Numbered from the stretch's first letter, positions 1-5,827 are shown. The stretch is DNA of 8,679 nucleotides from an uncultured Collinsella sp. (GCA_900757385.1 CAAENO010000239.1:1-8679), one strand, 5' to 3'. Numbers and translations are program-made. The notes: generated by a model not told the origin, from the sequence alone.

Positions 1-80
1 TAAGCGAGCAAGGTGACGTGAAAGAGGAGGGAAGCGTACTTCGGTACGCGACCGACGATTGAACGTCAGATTGCCGCTTA
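1..80 (+). other. Nested stem-loop intergenic element with UUCG tetraloop
   Basis: Three nested helices can be read directly. The outer one pairs 1-6 plus 8-11 with 71-80 (10 bp, A7 bulged). The middle one pairs TGACGT (14-19) with ACGTCA (63-68). The apical one pairs GCGTAC (34-39) with GTACGC (44-49) across TTCG (40-43), which on the plus strand makes the very stable cUUCGg loop. The purine-rich strand 20-33 faces 50-62 across a large internal loop. Because the tetraloop is favourable only in plus-strand RNA, I infer it belongs to a transcript entering from the left. TAA at 1-3 could be the stop of that gene, but the gene itself is outside the window. The layout resembles dispersed structured elements found after stop codons in related gut bacteria; that is recollection, not a search. 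No protein-coding gene can be supported here. Confidence 0.6.
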
Positions 81-102
81 GGGGCGTTTGCAGCGTCGAA
101 CC

Positions 103-130
103 GTTACGCGGTTTGGTAAACCCGCGTAAC
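103..130 (-). terminator. Hairpin after dapH, probable end of the lysine operon
   Basis: GTTACGCGG (103-111) pairs perfectly with CCGCGTAAC (122-130). Three further T-A pairs lie inside (112-114 with 118-120, C121 bulged), giving about 12 bp around a GGT loop. It begins 2 nt beyond the dapH stop codon, so it is well placed to end the minus-strand operon or protect its 3' end. Neither strand has a clear T-run after the stem, so intrinsic termination is not certain. It may be a processing or stability hairpin, or act in both directions between convergent genes. Confidence 0.5.
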
Positions 131-132
131 TA

Positions 133-852
133 TTAAAGCTGGCGCAGACCTTCCTCGAGGCCGGTCTTGCTGTCGGTCTTCTCGTCGCGCATCTTGATGA
201 CGCGGGCGGGGACACCGGCCACGACGGCGCCGGCGGGGACGTCCTCGACGCACACGGCGCCGGCGGCAACGACAGCGCCCTTGCCCACGCGCACGCCTTC
301 CAGGACCACGGCGTTTGCGCCGATCATGACATCGTCCTCGATGATGACGGGCGTGGCGCTGGCGGGCTCCACAACGCCTGCCAGCACGGTGCCGGCGCCG
401 ATGTGGCAGTTCTTGCCCACGGTGGCGCGACCGCCCAGCACGGCGCCCATATCGATCATGGAACCCTCGCCGATAACGGAGCCGATGTTGATGATGGCGC
501 CCATCATGATGACGGCACGGTCGCCGATCTCGACGCGGTCGCGGATGATCGCGCCCGGCTCGATGCGGGCGTTGATGCCCTTGAGGTCGAGCATGGGCAC
601 GGCGGAGTTGCGGCAGTCGTTCTCCACATCGTAGTAATCGATGGAATCGGCGTTGGCGTCCAGGATGGCCTTAAGCTCATCCCAGTCGCCAAAGACGGTC
701 TTGCCACGACGACCGCCGTAGACATGTGCGTCGCCCCAGGCAACCTTCATGCCCGGCTTCTCGCGCACGTACAGCTTGACGGGCGTCTTTTTGGGCGCGG
801 TGGCGATGTAGTTGATAATCTCCTGTGCGTCCATCTCGGCTGCGTTGCTCAT
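133..852 (-). CDS. dapH: 2,3,4,5-tetrahydropyridine-2,6-dicarboxylate N-acetyltransferase
   Basis: This 239-aa cytoplasmic enzyme should transfer an acetyl group from acetyl-CoA to tetrahydrodipicolinate, making N-acetyl-2-amino-6-oxopimelate, the committed step of the acetylase branch of DAP/lysine synthesis. The N-terminal region (about 1-90) holds the family signature around VENDCRNSAVPMLDLK (76-91). From about 95 to 215 run imperfect hexapeptide repeats (ARIEPGAIIRD, VIGEGSMIDM, VGKNCHIGAG, IGANAVVLEG, VGKGAVVAAG) that form a left-handed beta-helix; the active enzyme in this family is a trimer. The protein ends in LRQL like Bacillus subtilis DapH and is about the same length. It is much shorter than typical succinyltransferase DapD (about 270 aa), so the acetyl assignment is preferred. 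The start at 852 has AGGAGA 8 nt upstream. It is the last operon gene, 39 nt after dapB. Confidence 0.95.
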   Translation of the reverse strand: MSNAAEMDAQEIINYIATAPKKTPVKLYVREKPGMKVAWGDAHVYGGRRGKTVFGDWDELKAILDANADSIDYYDVENDCRNSAVPMLDLKGINARIEPGAIIRDRVEIGDRAVIMMGAIINIGSVIGEGSMIDMGAVLGGRATVGKNCHIGAGTVLAGVVEPASATPVIIEDDVMIGANAVVLEGVRVGKGAVVAAGAVCVEDVPAGAVVAGVPARVIKMRDEKTDSKTGLEEGLRQL

Positions 853-891
853 ATGCTGTCTCTCCTTTGAGGGGGTATGGTTGATAACTAG

Positions 892-1632
892 TTAGGCGAA
901 CATGACCTGGTCGAAGGTGTAGAAGCCGGGTTCGCGGGTGATGAGCTTCTGCGCGGCTGCCAAGGCACCGTTGACGAAGATCTGACGGCTCGTGGCGCGG
1001 TGGGTGAGCGTGACCTCCTCGTCCTGGCCAAAGAAACTCACCTCGTGCACGCCGGCGACGGTGCCGCCGCGCAGCGAGTGCATGCCGATCTCCTTGGGGT
1101 CACGCGCGCCGCACATGCCCTCGCGGCCATAGACGGGGTGGTAGCCTGCCTCGGGCTCGGCCTCGACTACGGCGTCGAGCAGCAGCTTTGCGGTGCCGCT
1201 GGGGGCGTCGACCTTTTGGTTGTGGTGAGTCTCGACAATCTCGCAGTCAAAGCCGGGCAGCTCACGCGTGGCCTGGGCCACTAGATGACGCAGGGCTGCG
1301 ATGCCGATGGAGTAATTGCCCGAGTGCATAACGCGGGTGTTCTGGCCCAGCTCACGCAGACGGTCCATCTGCTCGGGGGTGTAGCCTGTGGTGCCCGAGA
1401 CCAACGCCGCGCCCGTGCGCTCGACATAGGCGACGACGGCATCGAAGGTCACGACGTTCGAGAAGTCGATAATCACATCGGCGGCCGGTGCGTTCTCGAG
1501 CTCGCTCAAATCGAAGCCAATCTGGGCGACGATGTCGAAAACGGGTTGACCGGCGGCGTCGACAACGCCCTCGGCGGTGGTGCGGATGAGCGAGCCCATG
1601 CGGCCCGTTCCCATAATGACGGTCTTAATCAA
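892..1632 (-). CDS. dapB: 4-hydroxy-tetrahydrodipicolinate reductase
   Basis: This 246-aa enzyme reduces the DapA product with NAD(P)H to tetrahydrodipicolinate, the substrate of DapH encoded next. The N-terminal Rossmann fold carries the dinucleotide motif GTGRMG (8-13), then DFS (56-58) and GTTG (80-83). The substrate domain has ETHHNQK (134-140) with the catalytic His pair 136-137 and Lys140, DAPSGTA (142-148), and HSLRGGTVAGVHEVSF (185-200). It is shorter than the E. coli enzyme (273 aa) but has all core motifs. The start is TTG: it gives the usual M-I-K opening just before the Gly motif and has AAGGGAG with a 9-nt gap upstream, inside the end of the DapA reading frame. The gene overlaps the DapA stop by 8 nt, which points to translational coupling. 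Confidence 0.95.
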   Translation of the reverse strand: MIKTVIMGTGRMGSLIRTTAEGVVDAAGQPVFDIVAQIGFDLSELENAPAADVIIDFSNVVTFDAVVAYVERTGAALVSGTTGYTPEQMDRLRELGQNTRVMHSGNYSIGIAALRHLVAQATRELPGFDCEIVETHHNQKVDAPSGTAKLLLDAVVEAEPEAGYHPVYGREGMCGARDPKEIGMHSLRGGTVAGVHEVSFFGQDEEVTLTHRATSRQIFVNGALAAAQKLITREPGFYTFDQVMFA

Positions 1633-2515
1633 GCAGACCAGCTCCCTTCAGGGCATCGGTAAGTGCAGAGCGCGTGTCGTTGGCCATGGGGCACAGCGGC
1701 ATGCGGTAGTTTGCCTCGATCATACCCATCTGAGCGAGCGCCTCTTTGACGGGGATGGGGTTGACCTCACTAAAGAGGGCATTGATGAGCGGCTGGCCGG
1801 CAATTTGGATATCGCGGGCACGCGCCACGTCACCGTCCAAATAGGCGCGGCACATGTCATGCACGAGCTGCGGCTGAACGTCTGCCCACACGCTGATGGT
1901 GCCCGAGGCGCCCAGGCTCATGAGCGGCACGGTAAGCGCGTCCTCGCCCGAGTACATGCGGAAGTCGTCTGACAGCAGGTGGGCGATCTTGGCCGCGTAG
2001 GCGACGTTGCCCGAGGCTTCCTTAATACCCATGATGTTGGGGTGCGCGGCCAAGCGCTCTACGTTGCGCTCGCTGATGCCGCAGCCACAGCGGCCGGGGA
2101 TGTTGTACAGGATGCAGGGGATGTCCACGGCATCGGCGACGGTCTTAAAGTGCTGATAGATACCCTCTTCATTGGACTTGTTGTAGTAGGGGGTGATGAG
2201 CAGCAGACCGTCGGCGCCCAGGCCCTGATAGGTGAGCGACTTGGTGAGCATGGTCTGCGTGGAGTTGGAGCCCGAGCCGGCGATGACGGGGACGCGTCCT
2301 GCAACATGCTTGACCACGGCGGCGACGACGGAGTTGTCCTCGTCATCGGTCATCGTGGCACTCTCACCGGTGGTGCCCAGGGTGAGGATGGCATCGGTGC
2401 CATTTTGCAAGTGGAAATCGATAAGGCGCTCGAGCGCGTCAAAGTCGACGCTGCCGTCCTTTTTAAACGGCGTGACGAGGGCGACGATCGAGCCCTCGAG
2501 GTTGCGGATATCCAT
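1625..2515 (-). CDS. dapA: Internal-start DapA, 4-hydroxy-tetrahydrodipicolinate synthase (nested in the fusion frame)
   Basis: The DapA module condenses pyruvate with aspartate-4-semialdehyde through a Schiff base on a lysine and is normally a soluble homotetramer of about 290-300 aa. Starting at the ATG at 2515 gives exactly 296 aa beginning MDIRNLEGSIVALVTPF, a normal DapA N-terminus, with Lys165, Tyr137, Arg142 and the TTGES motif (48-52) in place. AAGGAG lies 6 nt before this ATG, an ideal ribosome binding site retained inside the fused frame. A separate DapA polypeptide is therefore likely to be made in addition to, or instead of, the fusion. The last codons overlap the TTG start of dapB. 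This entry is an alternative translation product of the same frame, not a second gene copy. Confidence 0.65.
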   Translation of the reverse strand: MDIRNLEGSIVALVTPFKKDGSVDFDALERLIDFHLQNGTDAILTLGTTGESATMTDDEDNSVVAAVVKHVAGRVPVIAGSGSNSTQTMLTKSLTYQGLGADGLLLITPYYNKSNEEGIYQHFKTVADAVDIPCILYNIPGRCGCGISERNVERLAAHPNIMGIKEASGNVAYAAKIAHLLSDDFRMYSGEDALTVPLMSLGASGTISVWADVQPQLVHDMCRAYLDGDVARARDIQIAGQPLINALFSEVNPIPVKEALAQMGMIEANYRMPLCPMANDTRSALTDALKGAGLLD

Positions 2516-3934
2516 GTTCTTCTCCTTCGCCTCCGCGATCTGGATGCGTTTGTTCCATTGAGCTGCGACTGCCAGGCGCTCGTCTTGGGCGCGACGGCGG
2601 GCACTTTCGGCGCGCGATTTGGCCAGCAGCTCGCGGCCGCACGGCAGCACGTCGAGTGTGGCAAAGTAATCGACCGGGCGCTCGGCGCGGCGGACGAGGT
2701 CGGCCGAGCCATCGGGACGCAGTAGGACCTCGGCGGAGCGCAGACGTCCGTTGTAGTTGTAGCCCATGGAGTAGCCATGTGCGCCGGTATCGTGGATCAC
2801 AAGCAGGTCGCCTATGTCGATATGCGGCAGCTCACGATCGATGGCGAACTTGTCATTGTTCTCGCACAGATTACCCGTGATGTCGTACGTGTTCGTGACG
2901 GGGGCTGCGGTTTTATCGGGACCGTCCGGCTGACCCATCACCGTGATGTGGTGGTAAGCGCCATACATGGCGGGACGAATGAGGTCGACGGCACTGGCGT
3001 CCACGCCGATATAGTCCTTGTAGATTTGCTTCTCGTGGATGGCCTTGGTGACCAGGCACCCATAGGGGCCCATCATAAAGCGGCCCATCTCGGTGCAGAT
3101 GGCCACATCGCCCATGCCAGCGGGAACCAGGATCTCGTCGTATGCCGCGTGTACCCCCTCGCCGATGGCGTGAATGTCGTTGGCCTGCTGCTCGGGCAGA
3201 TAGGGGATGCCGACGCCGCCAGACAGATTGATGAAGGCGACGTGTGCGCCGGTCTCGCGCTCCAGGCGTACGGCAAGCTCAAAGAGGATGCGCGCGAGCT
3301 TGGGGTAGTAGTCGTTGGTGACGGTGTTGCTGGCAAGGAATGCGTGGATGCCAAAGTCCTCGGCGCCCTTGGCCTTGAGTATGCGGAAGGCCTCGAAGAG
3401 CTGCTCGGTGGTCATGCCATATTTGGAGTCGCCCGGGTTGTCCATGATGCCGTTGGAGAGCTGGAACAGGCCGCCTGGATTAAAGCGGCAGCTGACCGTC
3501 TTGGGGATGGGTCCCGCAACACACTCAAAGAACTCGATGTGGCTGATGTCGTCAAAGTTGACGATGGCACCCAGTTTGTCGGCGAGCTCAAAGTCGGCAG
3601 CCGGCGTATCGTTGGACGAGAACATGATGTCGTGGCCGGTGATGCCCAGCGAGCGGGCGATCATGAGCTCGGTATAGCTCGAGCAATCGCAGCCGCAGCC
3701 GTATTCGTTGAGAATGGAGATGAGCGCCGGGTTGGGATTTGCCTTGACGGCAAAGTACTCCTTAAAGCCCGGGTTCCATGCAAAGGCGTCGCGCACTTCT
3801 TGCATGTTGCGGCGGATGCCCGCCTCGTCGTATAGATGAAACGGCGTGGGAAACTGCTCGACGATATGCTCGAGCGTCTCCTTGTCCACAAACGGCTGTT
3901 TGGCCGCATATGCCTCGTTGGGGGTCAATGCCAT
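1625..3934 (-). CDS. lysA: LysA-DapA fusion: diaminopimelate decarboxylase joined to 4-hydroxy-tetrahydrodipicolinate synthase
   Basis: One uninterrupted frame of 769 aa joins the last and first enzymes of lysine synthesis. Residues 1 to about 429 are a PLP-dependent DAP decarboxylase (fold type III): PLP Lys64 in YFAVKANPNP, HAFLASNT (198-204), SGGVGIPY (238-245), EMGR (282-285), CENND (357-361) with the Cys-Glu pair, and GAHGYSMGYNYN (384-395). Several classical motifs are altered (SGGE to SYTE, EPGR to EMGR, GAY to GAH). From memory these changes are normal for a clostridial-type subfamily that ends near DYFAT, here 423-427. Residues about 430-473 are a linker rich in Arg, Ala and Glu. Residues 474-769 are a complete 296-aa DapA: TTGES (521-525), PYYN (582-585), YNIPGR (610-615) with Tyr610 and Arg615, and Schiff-base Lys638 in GIKEASGN. 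The start at 3934 has GAGG 10 nt upstream and lies just after a lysine riboswitch. DapA may also be made alone from an internal start. A sequencing or strain-specific loss of a lysA stop codon cannot be excluded. Confidence 0.9.
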   Translation of the reverse strand: MALTPNEAYAAKQPFVDKETLEHIVEQFPTPFHLYDEAGIRRNMQEVRDAFAWNPGFKEYFAVKANPNPALISILNEYGCGCDCSSYTELMIARSLGITGHDIMFSSNDTPAADFELADKLGAIVNFDDISHIEFFECVAGPIPKTVSCRFNPGGLFQLSNGIMDNPGDSKYGMTTEQLFEAFRILKAKGAEDFGIHAFLASNTVTNDYYPKLARILFELAVRLERETGAHVAFINLSGGVGIPYLPEQQANDIHAIGEGVHAAYDEILVPAGMGDVAICTEMGRFMMGPYGCLVTKAIHEKQIYKDYIGVDASAVDLIRPAMYGAYHHITVMGQPDGPDKTAAPVTNTYDITGNLCENNDKFAIDRELPHIDIGDLLVIHDTGAHGYSMGYNYNGRLRSAEVLLRPDGSADLVRRAERPVDYFATLDVLPCGRELLAKSRAESARRRAQDERLAVAAQWNKRIQIAEAKEKNMDIRNLEGSIVALVTPFKKDGSVDFDALERLIDFHLQNGTDAILTLGTTGESATMTDDEDNSVVAAVVKHVAGRVPVIAGSGSNSTQTMLTKSLTYQGLGADGLLLITPYYNKSNEEGIYQHFKTVADAVDIPCILYNIPGRCGCGISERNVERLAAHPNIMGIKEASGNVAYAAKIAHLLSDDFRMYSGEDALTVPLMSLGASGTISVWADVQPQLVHDMCRAYLDGDVARARDIQIAGQPLINALFSEVNPIPVKEALAQMGMIEANYRMPLCPMANDTRSALTDALKGAGLLD
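2513..2527 (-). promoter_or_regulatory. Internal Shine-Dalgarno and ATG for DapA
   Basis: On the minus strand AAGGAG (2527-2522) is followed by a 6-nt spacer and ATG (2515-2513). It encodes the Ala-Lys-Glu-Lys-Asn residues at the end of the linker before DapA, so the same bases serve as protein linker and as a ribosome binding site. Its strength exceeds that of the site before lysA (GAGG, 10-nt gap). Confidence 0.65.
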
Positions 3935-3944
3935 GTCCCGTAAA

Positions 3945-4012
3945 CCTCGCTATCCAGACGGCGCCATCTGCGCATCGAATCCGCATAGCGTGGACCCAAT
4001 GTCCGGATAGCG
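3945..4012 (-). promoter_or_regulatory. Expression platform of the lysine riboswitch: alternative helix next to the lysA SD
   Basis: CGCTATCCGGAC (4012-4001) can pair along 12 bp, one being G-U, with GTCTGGATAGCG (3959-3948). The upstream strand includes the 3' half of aptamer helix P1 (4010-4006). The final G of the downstream strand is the first base of the lysA Shine-Dalgarno GAGG (3948-3945). The helix is therefore mutually exclusive with P1 and touches the ribosome binding site, which suggests control of translation initiation. There is no U-run after it, so an intrinsic terminator is unlikely. A second CGCTAT (3990-3985) could also pair with ATAGCG (3953-3948). The direction of switching cannot be decided by eye. 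Confidence 0.65.
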
Positions 4013-4165
4013 CTCCCGCATTGCTGCAGACAGTCCTGCGGGTGTTTCCCGCAGGCCCACCAGGTTGTTCGTGCCCGAAAAACCCAGTTCGGCGGGTTTC
4101 GCCTCCCCACGGGGTCAAAGCCTGCCGGCTCGCCCGCGGATCTTCGTGCCCGCGCCTCTATCAAG
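4005..4165 (-). promoter_or_regulatory. Lysine riboswitch (L-box) aptamer
   Basis: About 160 nt of minus-strand leader match the lysine aptamer from end to end. Landmarks in order are GATAGAGGCGCG (4162-4151), pairing through GATAG with CTATC (4010-4006) as P1, then GGGGAGG, then the conserved GCCGAA core. These are followed by GGTGGGCCTG leading into a perfect P4 hairpin (CCTGCGGG 4055-4048 with CCCGCAGG 4042-4035), then ACTGTC, a small GCAA-capped stem, and GGGAGCGCTATC closing the structure. Spacing and order agree with the B. subtilis lysC and Thermotoga aptamers as I remember them. It lies directly upstream of the LysA-DapA gene, the standard location for feedback control by lysine. The segment after GGCGCG is the least consensus-like, so the P2/loop E region may be a variant. 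Confidence 0.92.
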
Positions 4166-4197
4166 TGGTAAAGACCCTACCACGTTGCACTTTACCA
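4166..4197. other. Inverted repeat in the lysA / M20 divergent region
   Basis: TGGTAAAG (4166-4173) and CTTTACCA (4190-4197) form a perfect 8-bp inverted repeat with a 16-bp spacer, 1 nt outside the riboswitch aptamer. The right arm covers the -35 hexamer proposed for the M20 gene and the spacer lies in the probable lysA promoter zone. A second, overlapping pairing, GTGGTA (4165-4170) with TACCAC (4178-4183), is mutually exclusive with the first. It may be an operator for a dimeric repressor shared by both genes; no regulator is identified. Confidence 0.4.
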
Positions 4198-4219
4198 AAC
4201 AAGAGTATTCGTATATAAC
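4191..4219 (+). promoter_or_regulatory. Candidate promoter of the M20 amidohydrolase gene
   Basis: TTTACC (4191-4196), a 17-bp spacer, and TATAAC (4214-4219) make a fair sigma-70-type promoter. It would start RNA near 4226 and leave a leader of about 90 nt before the ATG at 4314. The surrounding 4200-4235 stretch is markedly AT-rich for this window, as expected of a promoter region. For the opposite strand, TTGTTT (4202-4197) with TAGGGT (4179-4174) at 17-bp spacing would start RNA right at the riboswitch, but both hexamers are poor. Confidence 0.4.
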
Positions 4220-4313
4220 GTTTAAAAAATGCAGGGATATGCTGGAAATAAGGGTGTGGCAATCTTGCGGCACAATAGATAGCAACCGGCGCACACCTAT
4301 GAAAGGAACCTCT

Positions 4314-5501
4314 ATGACCGAGCTCCAAGAACTCCGTCGCTATCGGCGCGACTTGCACAGGATCCCGGAGCTCGGCTTCGATCTTCCGCAGACTATCGCC
4401 TATATCGAGGGCGTGTTGGCGCCGCTTGCCTGCGAGGTGATCCATCCGTGCTCCAGCTGCGTTTGCGCTTTCTTTGACGCTGGCGTTGGTGCCGCGTGTG
4501 CCACAGCGATTCGTGCCGACATGGATGCACTGCCCATTGCCGAGGCCACAGGCGCGACCTTCGCCTCGTCTCATCCCGGCAAGATGCACGCTTGCGGGCA
4601 CGATGGGCACATGGCCATGGCACTTGCCGCCGCGACGTATGTCGACCGTACGATTCGCGAGCAGCCGGGCACCATCAAGCGCAACGTGCTCTTTGTGTTC
4701 CAGCCTGCCGAGGAAACGACCGGCGGTGCCAAGACGGTATGCGAGAGCGGTGTGTTCGAGCGCTACGGGGTCGACCACATTTTTGGCTTTCACGTGTGGC
4801 CCGATCTGCCTGCGAACACGTTGGCGAGCTGCTCCGGTCCATTGCTGGCGCGCTCGAGTGAGACGCACGTGCACATTCACGGGACAAGCATCCATATCGC
4901 CAAGACCTATGGGGTTCCGGTCGAGGAATCGCACGATGCTGCGCTGGCGGCTGCCAAATTCTTGGTTGCCGAGCGCGAGCTGATGGACGAGCTGAGCACC
5001 GACGAGCCCTGTATCGGCAAGTTTGGCCTACTGCAGGCAGGCACCGTCTGCAATGCGGTGGCGGGGGAGGCCCATGTGGCCGGAAGCCTGCGTGTGTTTA
5101 CGGACGACATGTTCGACCGGGCGCGCGAAGGCGTGCGCCGCGTGCTGGACGATGCCTGTGCTGCAACGGGCTGCACGTACGATCTCGACTTTGCCGAGGG
5201 CTATCCGCCGGTCGACAACGATCCCGAGTTGTTTGATCGAATCGCGCCTGCTCTGCCCGAGTTACAGCTCGTGGACGAGCCGCTGCTGATTGCCGAGGAT
5301 TTCGCGTTCTATCAACGCCATCTGCCGGGCGTATTTTTCCTGCTGGGCACGGGTATGCCAGAGGACCAAGACAACCCGAGTGATTCGGATGGCTGCCCCG
5401 CCTATGCCACAAGCGCTCTGCATACCGATACCATGCTCTTTGACGAGGAAATTCTGCTCAAAGGCCTCGATGTCTACAAACGATTGCTTGTGATGGAGTG
5501 A
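4314..5501 (+). CDS. M20 family amidohydrolase, candidate N-acetyldiaminopimelate deacetylase
   Basis: This 395-aa soluble metallopeptidase-fold enzyme opens with RRDLHRIPELGF (11-22), typical of the M20D amidohydrolases (hippurate, indole-acetyl-amino-acid and N-acetyl-DAP hydrolases). Di-metal ligands expected in the family are visible: Cys94 and His96 in HACGHDGH (92-99), Glu133-Glu134 in PAEE, His160 in GFHVWP, and His370 in SALHTDT. RADMDALPI (67-75), TSIHIAK with the dimer-domain His194, and IAEDFAFY (326-333) complete the pattern. The frame stays open to 4065 upstream, but ATG 4314 has AAAGGA 6 nt before it and gives the normal N-terminus. Divergent placement beside a DapH-type lysine operon suggests removal of acetyl from N-acetyl-L,L-DAP, the step DapH makes necessary. 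Related amidohydrolases with other acyl-amino-acid substrates look alike, so the substrate is inferred from context. Confidence 0.9.
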   Translation: MTELQELRRYRRDLHRIPELGFDLPQTIAYIEGVLAPLACEVIHPCSSCVCAFFDAGVGAACATAIRADMDALPIAEATGATFASSHPGKMHACGHDGHMAMALAAATYVDRTIREQPGTIKRNVLFVFQPAEETTGGAKTVCESGVFERYGVDHIFGFHVWPDLPANTLASCSGPLLARSSETHVHIHGTSIHIAKTYGVPVEESHDAALAAAKFLVAERELMDELSTDEPCIGKFGLLQAGTVCNAVAGEAHVAGSLRVFTDDMFDRAREGVRRVLDDACAATGCTYDLDFAEGYPPVDNDPELFDRIAPALPELQLVDEPLLIAEDFAFYQRHLPGVFFLLGTGMPEDQDNPSDSDGCPAYATSALHTDTMLFDEEILLKGLDVYKRLLVME

Positions 5502-5503
5502 CG

Positions 5504-5827
5504 ATGAGGCGACGTCGGCAATCAGCCGTATATAGTCCGGGTGGATGCGGGTGCGGTTTGCTGCTGCTTCCGGTCATCGCTGTGAGCATTGGCGTAATGT
5601 TTGCGCTTGCTGGGTTGGCAGCAGCGGCACTCGTGTTGCTGATTGTGGCCATTGGCGTGACGATTTGGCTTTGCCGCAATCGCGAGCAACGCCGTGCCGA
5701 CGGTAAAACCACTGTCGGCTGGGTCGTCTTCCTGATTATTGCGTACCCGCTGAGTGCCAGCTACCTGGTGTTCTTTGTCCTGTTGATGATTAGCGCCTTT
5801 ACTGGGGAATCCGTAACGGTGGGTTGA
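5504..5827 (+). CDS. Small polytopic membrane protein of unknown function
   Basis: A 107-aa protein I do not recognise. It starts with a basic MRRRR stretch, then a Gly/Cys segment (13-18, GGCGCG), and hydrophobic helices at about 18-38, 40-57 and 72-98. A short basic loop, CRNREQRRADGK (57-68), sits between the second and third. The last stretch may be one long or two short helices, so three or four crossings are possible. The ATG at 5504 has GGAG 5 nt upstream, inside the last codons of the M20 gene. A GTG at 5498 would also open this frame but overlaps that SD, so it is less likely. Only 2 nt separate it from the M20 stop, so the two are probably coupled in one transcript. No catalytic or binding motif is evident. 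Confidence 0.75.
   Translation: MRRRRQSAVYSPGGCGCGLLLLPVIAVSIGVMFALAGLAAAALVLLIVAIGVTIWLCRNREQRRADGKTTVGWVVFLIIAYPLSASYLVFFVLLMISAFTGESVTVG

Noticed and set aside
1..60. C-terminus of a plus-strand gene reading through to TGA at about 58-60
   Set aside because: The 19-codon frame coincides with a strongly palindromic element and shows no recognisable protein; it cannot be told apart from chance.
384..402. Possible repeat or low-complexity tract within the GC-rich dapH region
   Set aside because: The periodicity reflects the hexapeptide repeats encoded by the gene, not a DNA repeat.
1979..2725. 248-aa plus-strand open frame antisense to dapA
   Set aside because: Same antisense-shadow composition; DapA catalytic motifs on the minus strand explain the region.
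2777..3835. 352-aa plus-strand open frame antisense to lysA
   Set aside because: Long antisense frames are expected opposite GC-rich codons; the product is Val/Gly/Asp-rich with no family features, and lysA motifs fix the true strand.
4065..4313. N-terminal extension of the M20 amidohydrolase frame (83 extra codons)
   Set aside because: It runs antisense through the lysine riboswitch and promoter region, resembles no family N-terminus, and the ATG at 4314 has a good SD and the canonical opening.
4161..4934. 257-aa minus-strand frame opposite the M20 gene
   Set aside because: His/Arg/Gly-rich shadow of the M20 coding strand, and it would cross the AT-rich promoter region.
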